64,000 nucleotides of DNA from Variovorax sp. V93 (GTDB lineage Bacteria > Pseudomonadota > Gammaproteobacteria > Burkholderiales > Burkholderiaceae_C). Location of the stretch: positions 372,001 through 436,000 of the forward strand of contig NZ_AP028669.1 in assembly GCF_041154485.1 (NCBI RefSeq). The letters run 5' to 3'. Under the pieces are notes generated by a model. That model worked only from the letters and a program-made list of their open reading frames with translations, did not search any database and had not been told where the DNA came from. This document shows positions 7,616-16,459 of this stretch, in pieces. Numbering within the stretch: position 1 is the first letter of the stretch; each line of letters starts with the position of its first letter. A program made the translations under genes and the position numbers.

Positions 7616-8782
7616 TCATGCCCGGAACCCCACGCCCTTGAACAGCACCGCGAACAGCGCGTCGACCAGGATCACCGCGGTGATCGAGGTCACCACCGAC
7701 GAGGTCGTGCCGCGGCCCAGGCTCTCGGTGTTGGGCTTGACCTTCATGCCGAAGTAGCAGCCGATCAGCGCAATCAGGATGCCGAACACCGCCGACTTCG
7801 CGAGCGCGAGCCAGAGGTTCGAGATCGGCACCGCGCGCGGCAGCGCCGACAGGAAGTAGGCCGGCGAAATGTCGAGCGCGGCGTCGGCCGCGAGCATGCC
7901 GCCCGCGAGCGCCGCGATCGAGGTCCACAGGCTGATCAGCGGCATCGCGATGGCCAGCGCCATCACGCGCGGCATCACCAGCCTGAAGCCGTGCGGAATG
8001 CCCATCACGCGCATGGCGTCGAGTTCCTCGGTCACGCGCATCACGCCGATCTGCGCCGTGATGGCCGACCCCGAGCGCCCCGCGATCAGCACCGCGGCCA
8101 GCACCGGCCCGAGCTCGCGGATCAGCGACAGCCCGAGGATGTTGACCACGAAGGCCTCGGCGCCGTACTGGCGCAGCTGCTGCGAGATCAGGTAGGCCAG
8201 CACCACGCCGATCAACAGGCCCACCAGTGCCGTGATGTGCAGCGCCGTGGCGCCGAACTGGTAGAGGTGCCCCGAGAAATCGCGCCACGGCCCGCGGTGC
8301 GGCGCGCGCAGCAGCGAGAAGGCGTCGAGCGCGAGCTGGCCGATCAGTCCCACGAAGTCGCGCACCACCTCCAGCCCACGCGCGCCGGTGTGCGAGAAAT
8401 GATGCAGCCGCTCGGCCAGCGTGGGCGGCGGTTCCTCGGGCGTGCCCACGGTGAACTGCGCGACCTGGTCGAGCACCGCCTTGTGCTGCGGCGACATCTC
8501 GAGCGTGGCGGGCCAGTCGTGGCGCCAGTGGTCCCACAGCAGCTGCGCGCCGATGTGGTCGAGCTGCTCGATCGGGCGCAGGTCCCAGGCGCGGTCCTCG
8601 GCCGGCGGCGCGCCTGCCAGGTCCCTTGAAAGCGCCTGCCACGCACTGCGCGACGACATGGCCAGCGTGGTCCAGCGGCCGCTGGCCACGGTCCAGCGGC
8701 GGCCGTCCTGCTCGCGCTCGTCGATGCGGGGCAACACGCTGTCGGCGGCGGGTGCGTCGGCAGGCGGGGTTGCTAGGGACAT
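7616..8782 (-). CDS. MlaE-type ABC permease with N-terminal STAS-like domain
   Basis: About 388 residues: an N-terminal STAS-like segment (first roughly 120 residues, with the LWDHWRHDW stretch) fused to an MlaE permease domain with five or six membrane helices. The conserved region GRSGSAITAQIG lies in the permease part. In E. coli the STAS partner (MlaB) is separate; here it is fused. The start is uncertain: ATG 8782 is preferred, ATG 8836 would add 18 residues, and neither has a strong ribosome site. First gene of the mla-like operon. Confidence 0.88.
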   Translation of the reverse strand: MSLATPPADAPAADSVLPRIDEREQDGRRWTVASGRWTTLAMSSRSAWQALSRDLAGAPPAEDRAWDLRPIEQLDHIGAQLLWDHWRHDWPATLEMSPQHKAVLDQVAQFTVGTPEEPPPTLAERLHHFSHTGARGLEVVRDFVGLIGQLALDAFSLLRAPHRGPWRDFSGHLYQFGATALHITALVGLLIGVVLAYLISQQLRQYGAEAFVVNILGLSLIRELGPVLAAVLIAGRSGSAITAQIGVMRVTEELDAMRVMGIPHGFRLVMPRVMALAIAMPLISLWTSIAALAGGMLAADAALDISPAYFLSALPRAVPISNLWLALAKSAVFGILIALIGCYFGMKVKPNTESLGRGTTSSVVTSITAVILVDALFAVLFKGVGFRA

Positions 8783-8929
8783 GATGCGGCGGTAGGGGGC
8801 GAAGTAAGAAGAAAGAGGCGGTCTGGAAGGGCGCATCGTAACCGGATGAGTCGGCTTTTCCGGTGCGCCGCGGCGCCGCTTTGCGTAGGGCGGAACGCCG
8901 TTTCGCGGGTCATTCGTGGCCGTTTGCGC

Positions 8930-9835
8930 TCAGTTCCAGGCCCGCGCGAGCGCGTTCCATGCGCTCGCGATCACCGGCTCGTTGCGCCGCGCCGCCAGCG
9001 ACACGAAGCGCAGCGCGCAGTCCAGCTGCACGCGGTCGGCCATCACCAGGCCGTGCGACTGGCTCTCGCGGATGGCGATCGAGTCGCGCAAGAGGCTCAG
9101 GCCCACGCCCGATTTCAGCAGGTCGAGCATCGAGGCCTCCTGGTCCACCAGCGCCACGCGGCGCGGCGACAGCCCGAGCGGGCCGAACACCTTCTCCAGC
9201 AGCCGATGGTGCGCCGACTCCGGCGGCGTGGCCAGCCAGGGCAGCGCCGCCAGCGCCTTCCAGTCGCGCCCCAGCACCTGCGGCCCCCAGCCCGCGGGCG
9301 CGACCACGCGGTAGGTGAAGCGCGTGAGCGTGCGCGCCGCGAGCGGCGCCGGCGCAGCGGCATCGCCCCCGTCCGCATCGAGGTGAAACCCCACGTCGAG
9401 TTCGCCGCGCAGCACCTGGGCCAGCACCGTGCCGCTCATGCCGTGGCGCAGTTCGGTCTCGATCTGCGGGGCCGACTCCACCAGCTCGCGCAGGAACACG
9501 CCGAGCCGGGTGAACTCCGGGTCGAGGATGGTGCCGATGCGCAGCGCCCCGCGCACCGTGCCCTGCAGGTTGCGCGCCGCCTGCTGCAGGTCGCCCACGG
9601 CCGCGAGCACGCGCTCGGCCTGCGGCAGCAGCGCGGCGCCGTCGGCCGTGAGCGCCAGCCCGTGCGGCGTGCGCGTGAAGAGCTGGAGCCCGGTTTCTTC
9701 CGCCAGGCGCTTGAGCTGCAGGCTCACCGCCGGCTGCGTGAGGTGCAGCCGCTCGGCCGCGCGCGACACATTGCCCTCGCGCGCCGCCAGCACGAAGGCA
9801 CGCAGAATCTGGAAGTCCAAGGTGGCGGCGGTCAT
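8930..9835 (-). CDS. LysR-family transcriptional regulator
   Basis: A 301-residue LysR protein: winged helix near residues 6-65 (AAERLHLTQPAVSLQLKRL) and a substrate-binding effector domain. It is divergent from the GMC oxidoreductase gene, the classic arrangement for a regulator and its target. Its start codon overlaps an inverted repeat at 9834-9852, which fits autoregulation. Confidence 0.92.
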   Translation of the reverse strand: MTAATLDFQILRAFVLAAREGNVSRAAERLHLTQPAVSLQLKRLAEETGLQLFTRTPHGLALTADGAALLPQAERVLAAVGDLQQAARNLQGTVRGALRIGTILDPEFTRLGVFLRELVESAPQIETELRHGMSGTVLAQVLRGELDVGFHLDADGGDAAAPAPLAARTLTRFTYRVVAPAGWGPQVLGRDWKALAALPWLATPPESAHHRLLEKVFGPLGLSPRRVALVDQEASMLDLLKSGVGLSLLRDSIAIRESQSHGLVMADRVQLDCALRFVSLAARRNEPVIASAWNALARAWN

Positions 9836-9852
9836 ATAAGGATGATTTATAT
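9834..9852. promoter_or_regulatory. Candidate LysR binding site
   Basis: ATATAA at 9834-9839 and its inverted complement TTATAT at 9847-9852 form a short dyad in an AT-rich patch. It covers the LysR start and lies upstream of the divergent GMC gene. LysR proteins bind AT-rich dyads of this kind; binding here is inferred. Confidence 0.4.
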
Positions 9853-9975
9853 GCCAACTGCGCCGAAATCATTGGCTTTTTGCCTGCAGCTTGGGGGAAA
9901 CTGCCCGCAAAGGCCCTCGCAGGGCCCATGAGCACAAACAATATCGTCGACCTTTTCGGAGACAAGCCAGGCGCC

Positions 9976-11604
9976 ATGAGCGACACCACATTCGAATACA
10001 TCGTCATCGGCGGCGGCACGGCCGGCGCCCTGATGTGCAACCGGCTGACCCGGAAATCGCAGCAGCGCACGCTGCTGATCGAGGCCGGCCGCAAGGACGA
10101 CTACCACTGGATCCACATTCCGGTGGGCTACCTCTACTGCATCGGCAATCCGCGCACCGACTGGCTCTACAGCACCGAGCCCGACGCGGGCCTCAACGGG
10201 CGCACGCTGCGCTATCCGCGCGGCAAGACGCTGGGCGGCTGCTCCAGCATCAACGGCATGATCTACATGCGCGGCCAGTCGCGCGACTACGACCAGTGGG
10301 CGCAGCTCACCGGCGACGACGCCTGGCGCTGGCAGAACGTGCTGCCCGACTTCAAGAAGCACGAGGACTACTACCTCGGCGCCGACGAGATGCACGGCGC
10401 CGGCGGCGAATGGCGCGTGGAGAAGCAGCGCCTGCGCTGGGACATCCTCGACGCCTTTGCCGAGGCCGCCGTGCAGGCCGGCGTGCCGCACAGCACCGAC
10501 TTCAACCGCGGCAGCAACGAAGGCGTCGGCTACTTCCAGGTCAACCAGAAGAACGGTTGGCGCTGGAACACCGCCAAGGCCTTCCTGCGGCCGGTCTGCT
10601 ATGGCCGGCCCAACTTCGAGATGTGGGTCAACGCGCATGTGACCCAGCTGATCGTCGAGACCCAGCCCGACGGCAGCCAGCGCTGCACCGGCGTGCGGGT
10701 GTGGGACGGCCACGAGATGGTGACCGCCCATGCCACGCGCGAGGTGGTGCTGTGCGCCGGCAGCATCGGCTCGCCGCAGATCCTGCAGCTCTCGGGCATC
10801 GGCCCGTCCGGCCTGCTGCGCCAGCACGGCATCGATGTCGTGCTCGACGCGCCCGGCGTCGGCGCCAACCTGCAGGACCACCTGCAGATCCGCGCGGTCT
10901 ACAAGATCGACGGCGCGCCCACGCTCAACGTGCTGGCCTCCTCGATGTACGGCAAGGCGAAGATCGGGCTCGAATACCTGATGAAGCGCAGCGGGCCCAT
11001 GAGCATGGCGCCTTCGCAGCTCGGCGCCTTCACCCGCAGTTCGCCTGAACACGAGTGGCCCAACCTCGAATACCACGTGCAGCCGCTGTCGCTCGATGCC
11101 TTCGGCGAGCCGCTGCACAGCTTTCCGGCCTTTACCGCGAGCGTGTGCAACCTCAACCCCACGAGCCGCGGCAGCGTGCGCATCAAGAGCCCGCGCTTCC
11201 AGGATGCGCCCGCGATCGCGCCCAACTACCTGAGCACGGATGAAGACCGGAAGGTGGCGGCCGATTCGCTGCGCGTGACGCGCCGCATCGCCTCGCAGCC
11301 CGCGCTCGCCAGGTACAAGCCCGAGGAATGGAAGCCCGGCGTTCAATACCAGAGCGACGAGGACCTGGCGCGCCTGGCCGGCGACATCGCGACCACCATC
11401 TTCCATCCGGTCGGCACGACCAAGATGGGTGCCGACGGCGACCCGATGGCGGTGCTCGATTCGAAGCTGCGCGTGCGCGGCGTGCAGGGGCTGCGCGTGG
11501 TCGATGCGGGCGCGATGCCGACCATCACCAGCGGCAATACCAACAGCCCGACCTTGATGATGGCCGAGAAGGCTGCCGGCTGGATTCTCGAAGACAACCG
11601 CTGA
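9976..11604 (+). CDS. GMC-family FAD-dependent alcohol/choline dehydrogenase
   Basis: A 542-residue GMC oxidoreductase. The FAD-binding GGGTAG motif lies at residues 12-17, followed by both GMC signatures (GKTLGGCSSINGM and GSIGSPQILQLSGIG). Catalytic His477 (FHPVGTT) and Asn521 (SGNTNSP) are present. ATG 9976 is chosen because the FAD motif begins right after it and GGAGA lies upstream; earlier ATGs at 9928 and in-frame 9880 would add unconserved residues. It oxidises a primary alcohol; the substrate is unknown. Controlled probably by the divergent LysR gene. Confidence 0.92.
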   Translation: MSDTTFEYIVIGGGTAGALMCNRLTRKSQQRTLLIEAGRKDDYHWIHIPVGYLYCIGNPRTDWLYSTEPDAGLNGRTLRYPRGKTLGGCSSINGMIYMRGQSRDYDQWAQLTGDDAWRWQNVLPDFKKHEDYYLGADEMHGAGGEWRVEKQRLRWDILDAFAEAAVQAGVPHSTDFNRGSNEGVGYFQVNQKNGWRWNTAKAFLRPVCYGRPNFEMWVNAHVTQLIVETQPDGSQRCTGVRVWDGHEMVTAHATREVVLCAGSIGSPQILQLSGIGPSGLLRQHGIDVVLDAPGVGANLQDHLQIRAVYKIDGAPTLNVLASSMYGKAKIGLEYLMKRSGPMSMAPSQLGAFTRSSPEHEWPNLEYHVQPLSLDAFGEPLHSFPAFTASVCNLNPTSRGSVRIKSPRFQDAPAIAPNYLSTDEDRKVAADSLRVTRRIASQPALARYKPEEWKPGVQYQSDEDLARLAGDIATTIFHPVGTTKMGADGDPMAVLDSKLRVRGVQGLRVVDAGAMPTITSGNTNSPTLMMAEKAAGWILEDNR

Positions 11605-11636
11605 GTTTGCGCCCGGCCTTTTTTTTTTCGTGGGAT

Positions 11637-11726
11637 GCCGCGGAACCGGCTTTGCCGGGCCGCTGGCGTCGCCCCCGGAAGGGGGTGGGCGAAGCGACAC
11701 GAAGTGCGCGCAGACTGGGGGTGAGC
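11637..11726. repeat. Dispersed hairpin repeat, family B, copy 1
   Basis: A roughly 90-base element between convergent gene ends. It starts with CGCGGAACCGGCTTTGCCGG, whose CCGGC/GCCGG arms form a hairpin, followed by a C5/G5 hairpin and a G-rich end abutting the stop of the next gene. Related copies lie at 28640-28730 and 42134-42210. Likely works as a bidirectional terminator or mRNA stabiliser. Confidence 0.8.
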
Positions 11727-12800
11727 CTATTTCTCGATCGTCTTGTTCCACCGCGCATTCCACGCAGGACGGTTCGCATTGATGCTGTCCCAGTCGATGG
11801 TGACCGCAGTCTTCATCCACTGGTTGATGTCGGCCACCTGCTTCACGCCGTCGCCCACCGCCGGAGCCTTGGGGTTGGTGGGAATCTGCGCGCCGTACTG
11901 CAGCACGTTGGCCTGGGCCAGCGGGCTCAGCAGGAACTCGGCGAGTTTTTGCGACAGCTCGGGCTCGCTGTTGTTCGCGATCACGCACTGGCCCACCATC
12001 AGCACCACCGCGCCTTCCTTCGGCGGCGCGTACTCCACCGGAATGCCCTTGGTCTTGAGCGCCGCCACGGCCGTGGGCGTGAGCGGGAAGATCGCGGCCT
12101 CGCCGGTCTGCACCATTTCCGACAGCTTGGCCGAGCTCGGGATGTACTCCAGCACGTTCGGGCCGATGGTGGTGGGCCAGGCCTTGAAGCCGGGCTCCAC
12201 GTTCTTGTCGTTGCCGCCCTGGATGCGGTTGAACATCAGGAAGCCGTGCAGCCCGAAGGACGATGAGGACATCGACTGGAACACCACCTTGCCCTTGTAC
12301 TTGGGATCGGCCAGGTCCATCCACGAGGTGGGCGGCGCCCAGCCCTTGTCCTTGAACATCTTCGCGTTGTAGGCCAGGCCCGTCATGCCCAGGCTCACGC
12401 CGCTGGCCATGTCGTCCTTGAAGCGCGCGGCCGGGTAGATCTCGGCGAGCGACGGGTTGGGCCGCTGCTTCTGGCACAGGCCCATGCCGATGGCGCGCAC
12501 CATGATGCCGTCGTCCAGGAACATCACGTGCATCTGCGGGCGGTCCTTGTTGGCCTGCGCCTTCGCGAGGATGTCGGACGAGGTGCCCGGCACCACCACC
12601 ACCTTGGCGCCGTAGAGCTTCTCGAAGGCCGGGAACACGTACTGCGTGTACGCCTTCTCCATGGTGCCGCCGTTCATGCCGATGTAGAGCGTCTTGGTCT
12701 GCGCGCCGGCCGCGCCGCCGGCCGCGAGCGCGGCCACCGCCGCCGCACCGAGCACGGTCCGGCGAAGAGAGAAGAAGGAAATCTTCTGGAAACGGGACAT
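11727..12800 (-). CDS. ABC transporter periplasmic binding protein, PotD/spermidine-like
   Basis: A 357-residue secreted binding protein of the extracellular family 1/spermidine-putrescine type. A Tat-like or Sec signal (residues about 1-33, with SLRRTVLGAAA and cleavage near AGA-Q) precedes the two-lobe binding domain. It is the last gene of the minus-strand operon, 12 bases after the DadA-like gene, and should deliver a small amine, amino acid or related compound to the PotABC-type membrane parts encoded at the operon start. Confidence 0.9.
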   Translation of the reverse strand: MSRFQKISFFSLRRTVLGAAAVAALAAGGAAGAQTKTLYIGMNGGTMEKAYTQYVFPAFEKLYGAKVVVVPGTSSDILAKAQANKDRPQMHVMFLDDGIMVRAIGMGLCQKQRPNPSLAEIYPAARFKDDMASGVSLGMTGLAYNAKMFKDKGWAPPTSWMDLADPKYKGKVVFQSMSSSSFGLHGFLMFNRIQGGNDKNVEPGFKAWPTTIGPNVLEYIPSSAKLSEMVQTGEAAIFPLTPTAVAALKTKGIPVEYAPPKEGAVVLMVGQCVIANNSEPELSQKLAEFLLSPLAQANVLQYGAQIPTNPKAPAVGDGVKQVADINQWMKTAVTIDWDSINANRPAWNARWNKTIEK

Positions 12801-12812
12801 GGTGTTTTCCTT

Positions 12813-13943
12813 TCAGGGTGGGGTGGGGGTGAAGCGTTCGATCGAGAAGCTCTCGATCGGCGTGCTGCTGCGGCCGTCGCGCACGAGTTCGGCCAGCACT
12901 TCGCCGGCAGCGGGGCCGATCTGGAAACCCGCGCCCGAAAAGCCGAAGCCATGGAACAGGCCGGGCGTGGTGCGGCTCGGGCCGAGCACCGGCTGGCGGT
13001 CGGGCAGGTAGCCTTCGGTGCCGCTCCAGGTGCGGATGAAATGCGCATGGCGCAGCGCGGGCAGCAGCTCGACGGCCTGGGCGGAGAGCGAGGCGATGGC
13101 GTCGCGGTCGGAGCGGGCGCGGTCGGCATCGAGCGCGATGCCCTTGCCGCCGCCGCCCAGCACGAGGTTGCCGCGCGCCACCTGGCGGCAGTAGATGCCG
13201 CCGCCCTCCACGCCGAGGCTCCAGTCCATGAAGAAGGGCAGCGGCTCGGTCACCGCCATCGCGGGATGGCCCGATTGCAGCGGCACCTCTTCGCCGAACT
13301 CCGCGGCGATCGAGCCGGCCCATGCGCCCGCGCAGTTGAGCAGCGCCGGCGCATGCACTTCGAGCGCATTGCCCGAGCGCAGCATGAAGGCCTGGCCGTC
13401 GTGCGCCACCTCTTCGACCTTGTGGCGCTCGAAGACCTGCGCGCCCGCGCGCTGCGCCGCGAGCGCGAAGGCCGGCGACACCAGCCGCGGATTGGCCTGC
13501 CCGTCTTCCGCGCACAGCGAGCCGCCGACGGCGCGCGTGCCGAGCCAGGGGCAGCGCTCGCGCAGGCGGGCATCGGAGATCAGCTCGAGGCCCAGGTCGA
13601 AGTCGCGGCTCTGCGCACGGTAGCGTTCCAGCGACGCCATGTCGGCCTCGCTGCGCGCGATCTTGAAGTGGCCCGAGCGCAGGTATTCGCCGTCGGTGCC
13701 GATGGTTTCGCGCAGGCGGCCCCAGATGCGGTGTGCGCGCTGCGCCAGCGGCAACTGGTCGATCGGCCGGCCCTGGCGCCGCACGCCGCCGTAGTTCACG
13801 CCGCTCGACCGCGAGCCGCACAGGTCGCGCTCCAGCAGCACCACGCCGATGCCCATCTGCCGCAAGGCCAGTGCGGCAGACGCGCCGACGATGCCGCCGC
13901 CGACGATCGCGACGTCGGTGCGCAAGGTCTTGCGCCCGCTCAT
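12813..13943 (-). CDS. DadA-type FAD oxidoreductase, beta subunit of HcnABC-like dehydrogenase
   Basis: A 376-residue glycine/D-amino-acid-oxidase-family flavoprotein with the FAD motif GGGIVG at 15-20 and the C-terminal GFSGAGFQIGPAAGE that contacts FAD. In heterotrimeric enzymes such as hydrogen cyanide synthase, opine oxidase and D-hydroxyproline dehydrogenase, this subunit oxidises the C-N bond of the substrate. It overlaps the alpha-subunit gene by four bases (ATGA), so the subunits are probably made in fixed ratio. Substrate not predictable. Confidence 0.9.
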   Translation of the reverse strand: MSGRKTLRTDVAIVGGGIVGASAALALRQMGIGVVLLERDLCGSRSSGVNYGGVRRQGRPIDQLPLAQRAHRIWGRLRETIGTDGEYLRSGHFKIARSEADMASLERYRAQSRDFDLGLELISDARLRERCPWLGTRAVGGSLCAEDGQANPRLVSPAFALAAQRAGAQVFERHKVEEVAHDGQAFMLRSGNALEVHAPALLNCAGAWAGSIAAEFGEEVPLQSGHPAMAVTEPLPFFMDWSLGVEGGGIYCRQVARGNLVLGGGGKGIALDADRARSDRDAIASLSAQAVELLPALRHAHFIRTWSGTEGYLPDRQPVLGPSRTTPGLFHGFGFSGAGFQIGPAAGEVLAELVRDGRSSTPIESFSIERFTPTPP

Positions 13944-15355
13944 TCGCCGGCTCCTTCGGCGGATGGCGCGGCGGCCAGGTGGATCGGAATCGGCTTGATC
14001 GGTGCCTGGCCGCGCAGCCGGCCCACCTGCTGCAGCGGCAGTCCCGTGGCATGCGCGAGGATCTCGGCCGCCGCCGCGCCGCACATGCGGCCCTGGCAGC
14101 GGCCCATGCCCACGCGCGACAGCGCCTTCAGGCGGTTCATCTCGTCGGCGCCGTTCTCGGCAACGGCCTGGCGCAAGGTGCCGGCCGTGATGTTCTCGCA
14201 GCGGCAGACCACGAGTTCGTCGTTGGCATGGGCGGCCCAGTCCTGCGGCACGGGGAAGGCACGCTCCAGCCCTTCCCGGAATCCGCCGAGCTTTTGGAGC
14301 TTGCGTTCGAGTTCGGCGGCGCGCGCTGCGTCGACCGCCACGCCGTTGTCGGCCAGCAGCGCGAGCGCTGCGCGTTCGCCCGCCCACTCGGCCGCATCGG
14401 CGCCCATGATGCCGGCGCCGTCGCCCGCAAGGTACACGCCGCGCACGCTGGAGCGGCCGGCCGCATCGCGCACCGGCAGATGGGCGCGGTGCAGCGGTGC
14501 GAATTCGAAGCGGCAGCCCAGCAGGTCGGCCAGCTGCGTTTCGGAGCGCAGCGCATGGCCGAAGCCGACGGCATCGCAGGCCAGCGTGCGTTCTTCGCGG
14601 CCGTCGTGCCACGCCACGCCGGCCACGCGGCTCTCCTGCGCATCGCCGAGCACGCGCAAGGGCCGCACGCCGCCGTGCAGCGCCACGCCGTGCGCGCGCA
14701 GCCAGGCCACGTAGTACACGCCCTTCGCGAAGACGGCGGGCTGCCGCAGCATCGCGGGCGCGGCGGCCAACTGGTCGGCGAGCCGCGCCGTGTCGAGCAC
14801 CGCGGCCACCTTCGCGCCGGCCTTGGCGTACTGATACGCCACCAGATAGAGCAGCGGGCCGGTGCCCATGAACGCCACGCGCTCGCCGATGGCGCAGCCC
14901 TGGAACTTGAGTGCCACCTGCGCGCCGCCCAGCGTGTAGACGCCGGGCAGTGTCCAGCCCGGCACCGGCAGCACGCGGTCGGTGGCGCCGGTGGCGACGA
15001 TCAGCTGGCCGTACGGAAGGCTGGACGTGCTGCGCGTCGGGCCGTGCAGCACGTCCAGCCGGCCGCCTTGCGCATTCCACACCAGGCTGTCGGGACGGTA
15101 GTCGATGCGTTCGCGCAGCGCGTCGAAAGCGGCATGCACCGCATCGGCGCGGCCGGCCTCGAAGCCATAGAGCGCCTGCGCGCTGCGCTGGGCCAGGCTC
15201 GCGGGCGGCCGCCGGTAGATCTGTCCGCCGGCGCGCGAAGCCTCGTCGATCACCACCGGCCGCAGGCCGTGCGCCACCAGCGCCTGCGCGGCGCGCACGC
15301 CGGCCGGCCCGGCGCCGACGATCACCGGCTGCACTGCGGCAGAAGAAGCCGTCAT
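13940..15355 (-). CDS. FAD/NAD(P)-binding oxidoreductase with BFD-type Fe-S domain, alpha subunit
   Basis: A 471-residue protein. GAGPAG (14-19) binds FAD, a second Rossmann motif (GTGPLLYL) follows in the middle, and the C-terminal part has a BFD-like [2Fe-2S] domain with Cys384, Cys386, Cys420 and Cys425 (CRC and CQGRMC). This is the HcnB/OoxA subunit type that passes electrons from the DadA-like subunit. ATG 15355 is chosen because it gives a four-base overlap with the ferredoxin-like gene and places the FAD motif near the N terminus; the open frame extends further upstream without conservation. Confidence 0.9.
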   Translation of the reverse strand: MTASSAAVQPVIVGAGPAGVRAAQALVAHGLRPVVIDEASRAGGQIYRRPPASLAQRSAQALYGFEAGRADAVHAAFDALRERIDYRPDSLVWNAQGGRLDVLHGPTRSTSSLPYGQLIVATGATDRVLPVPGWTLPGVYTLGGAQVALKFQGCAIGERVAFMGTGPLLYLVAYQYAKAGAKVAAVLDTARLADQLAAAPAMLRQPAVFAKGVYYVAWLRAHGVALHGGVRPLRVLGDAQESRVAGVAWHDGREERTLACDAVGFGHALRSETQLADLLGCRFEFAPLHRAHLPVRDAAGRSSVRGVYLAGDGAGIMGADAAEWAGERAALALLADNGVAVDAARAAELERKLQKLGGFREGLERAFPVPQDWAAHANDELVVCRCENITAGTLRQAVAENGADEMNRLKALSRVGMGRCQGRMCGAAAAEILAHATGLPLQQVGRLRGQAPIKPIPIHLAAAPSAEGAGE

Positions 15356-15660
15356 GCGCCGCTCCTTCCCGTGACCAGCGCCATGCCCGGCGCGATGAAG
15401 GTGGAGCAGGCGCGCAGGCGCTCGCCCTGCTCGGTGGCGATCCAGCAATCCTGGCAGGCGCCCATCATGCAGAAGCCCGCGCGCGGGGCGCCGCTGAATT
15501 CATTGCGCCGCAACTGCGCGGCCTGCGTGAGCACGGCCGTCAGCACCGTGTCGCCGACGAGGGCCGAGGCGGGCTGGCCGTCGAGCGTGAAGGGCACCGC
15601 GGCGCGGCCGGTCTCGGCCACGCGATGCAGCAGCGGTTGGAGGGGCGGCAGGCTCGTCAT
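15352..15660 (-). CDS. Small [2Fe-2S] subunit of HcnABC-like dehydrogenase
   Basis: A 102-residue HcnA-type ferredoxin subunit. Cys64, Cys69, Cys72 and Cys85 (CMMGACQDC plus AC) supply a plant-type [2Fe-2S] cluster. Located directly after the permease gene (start codon adjacent to its stop) and overlapping the alpha subunit by four bases. It probably moves electrons between the flavins and the respiratory chain. Confidence 0.9.
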   Translation of the reverse strand: MTSLPPLQPLLHRVAETGRAAVPFTLDGQPASALVGDTVLTAVLTQAAQLRRNEFSGAPRAGFCMMGACQDCWIATEQGERLRACSTFIAPGMALVTGRSGA

Positions 15661-16455
15661 CTATCGGCGCCCCACCAGCACGCGGTCCAGCCCGTAGACG
15701 CGGTCGAGCACCACCATCGCGACGGCCGTCACCGCCACCATCAGCGCCGACACCGCCGCCATCAGCGGATCGATCGACTCGGTGGCGTACATGTACATGC
15801 GCACCGGCAGCGTCACGGTGCTGGGCGAGGTGACGAAGATCGACATCGTCACTTCATCGAAGCTGTTGATGAAGGACAGCAGCCAGCCGCCCGTGACGCC
15901 CGGCAGGATCATCGGCAGCGTGATGCGCCGGAACACCGTGGCCTGGCTCGCGCCCAGCGAGAGCGCGGCCTGCTCGGCGCTGCGGTCGAAGCCCACCAGC
16001 GCGGCCACCACGAGCCGCAGCGTGTAGGGCGTGACGATCAGCGCATGCGCCATCACCAGCCAGCCGAAGCTGCCCGTGCCGCCCACCAGCGCGAACAGGC
16101 GCAGCAGGGCCACGCCCAGCACCAGGTGCGGAATGATCAGCGGCGAGAGGAACAGGCCGTTGAGGAAGTCGCGCCCCGGAAATTCGTAGCGCGTGATCGC
16201 CATGCCCGCCGGCACCGCGAGCAGCGTGGCGATGGTGGCCGAGCTCAGCGCGAGCCACAGGCTGTTCCAGAACGACTGCATGAAGTCAGGATGCGCGAAC
16301 ACCGCCTGGAACCAGCGCAGCGAGAAGTGCGTGGTCGGGATCGTCAGCGTGTTCTCGGGCGTGAACGCGACGATGCACACCACCACCAGCGGCGCCAGCA
16401 TGAAGGCGATGACGAGCGCGTTGAACGCGAGGGCGAGAGGGCCGTTCTTGGTCAT
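15661..16455 (-). CDS. ABC transporter permease, PotC type
   Basis: A 264-residue inner-membrane permease with about six helices and the EAA loop (AEQAALSLGASQATVFRRI) that contacts the ATPase. PotC-type second permease of a spermidine/putrescine-class importer. It starts four bases after the PotB-type gene ends. Confidence 0.92.
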   Translation of the reverse strand: MTKNGPLALAFNALVIAFMLAPLVVVCIVAFTPENTLTIPTTHFSLRWFQAVFAHPDFMQSFWNSLWLALSSATIATLLAVPAGMAITRYEFPGRDFLNGLFLSPLIIPHLVLGVALLRLFALVGGTGSFGWLVMAHALIVTPYTLRLVVAALVGFDRSAEQAALSLGASQATVFRRITLPMILPGVTGGWLLSFINSFDEVTMSIFVTSPSTVTLPVRMYMYATESIDPLMAAVSALMVAVTAVAMVVLDRVYGLDRVLVGRR

Positions 16456-16459
16456 TGGA

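Noticed and set aside
11616..11629. T-run after the GMC gene as intrinsic terminator
   Set aside because: No convincing stem precedes the T-run; termination is more likely in the family B element that follows.
9847..14052. A 1401-residue minus-strand open frame across several genes
   Set aside because: It runs antisense or out of frame to the GMC, binding-protein and DadA-like genes, which have conserved motifs. Composition is typical of shadow frames.
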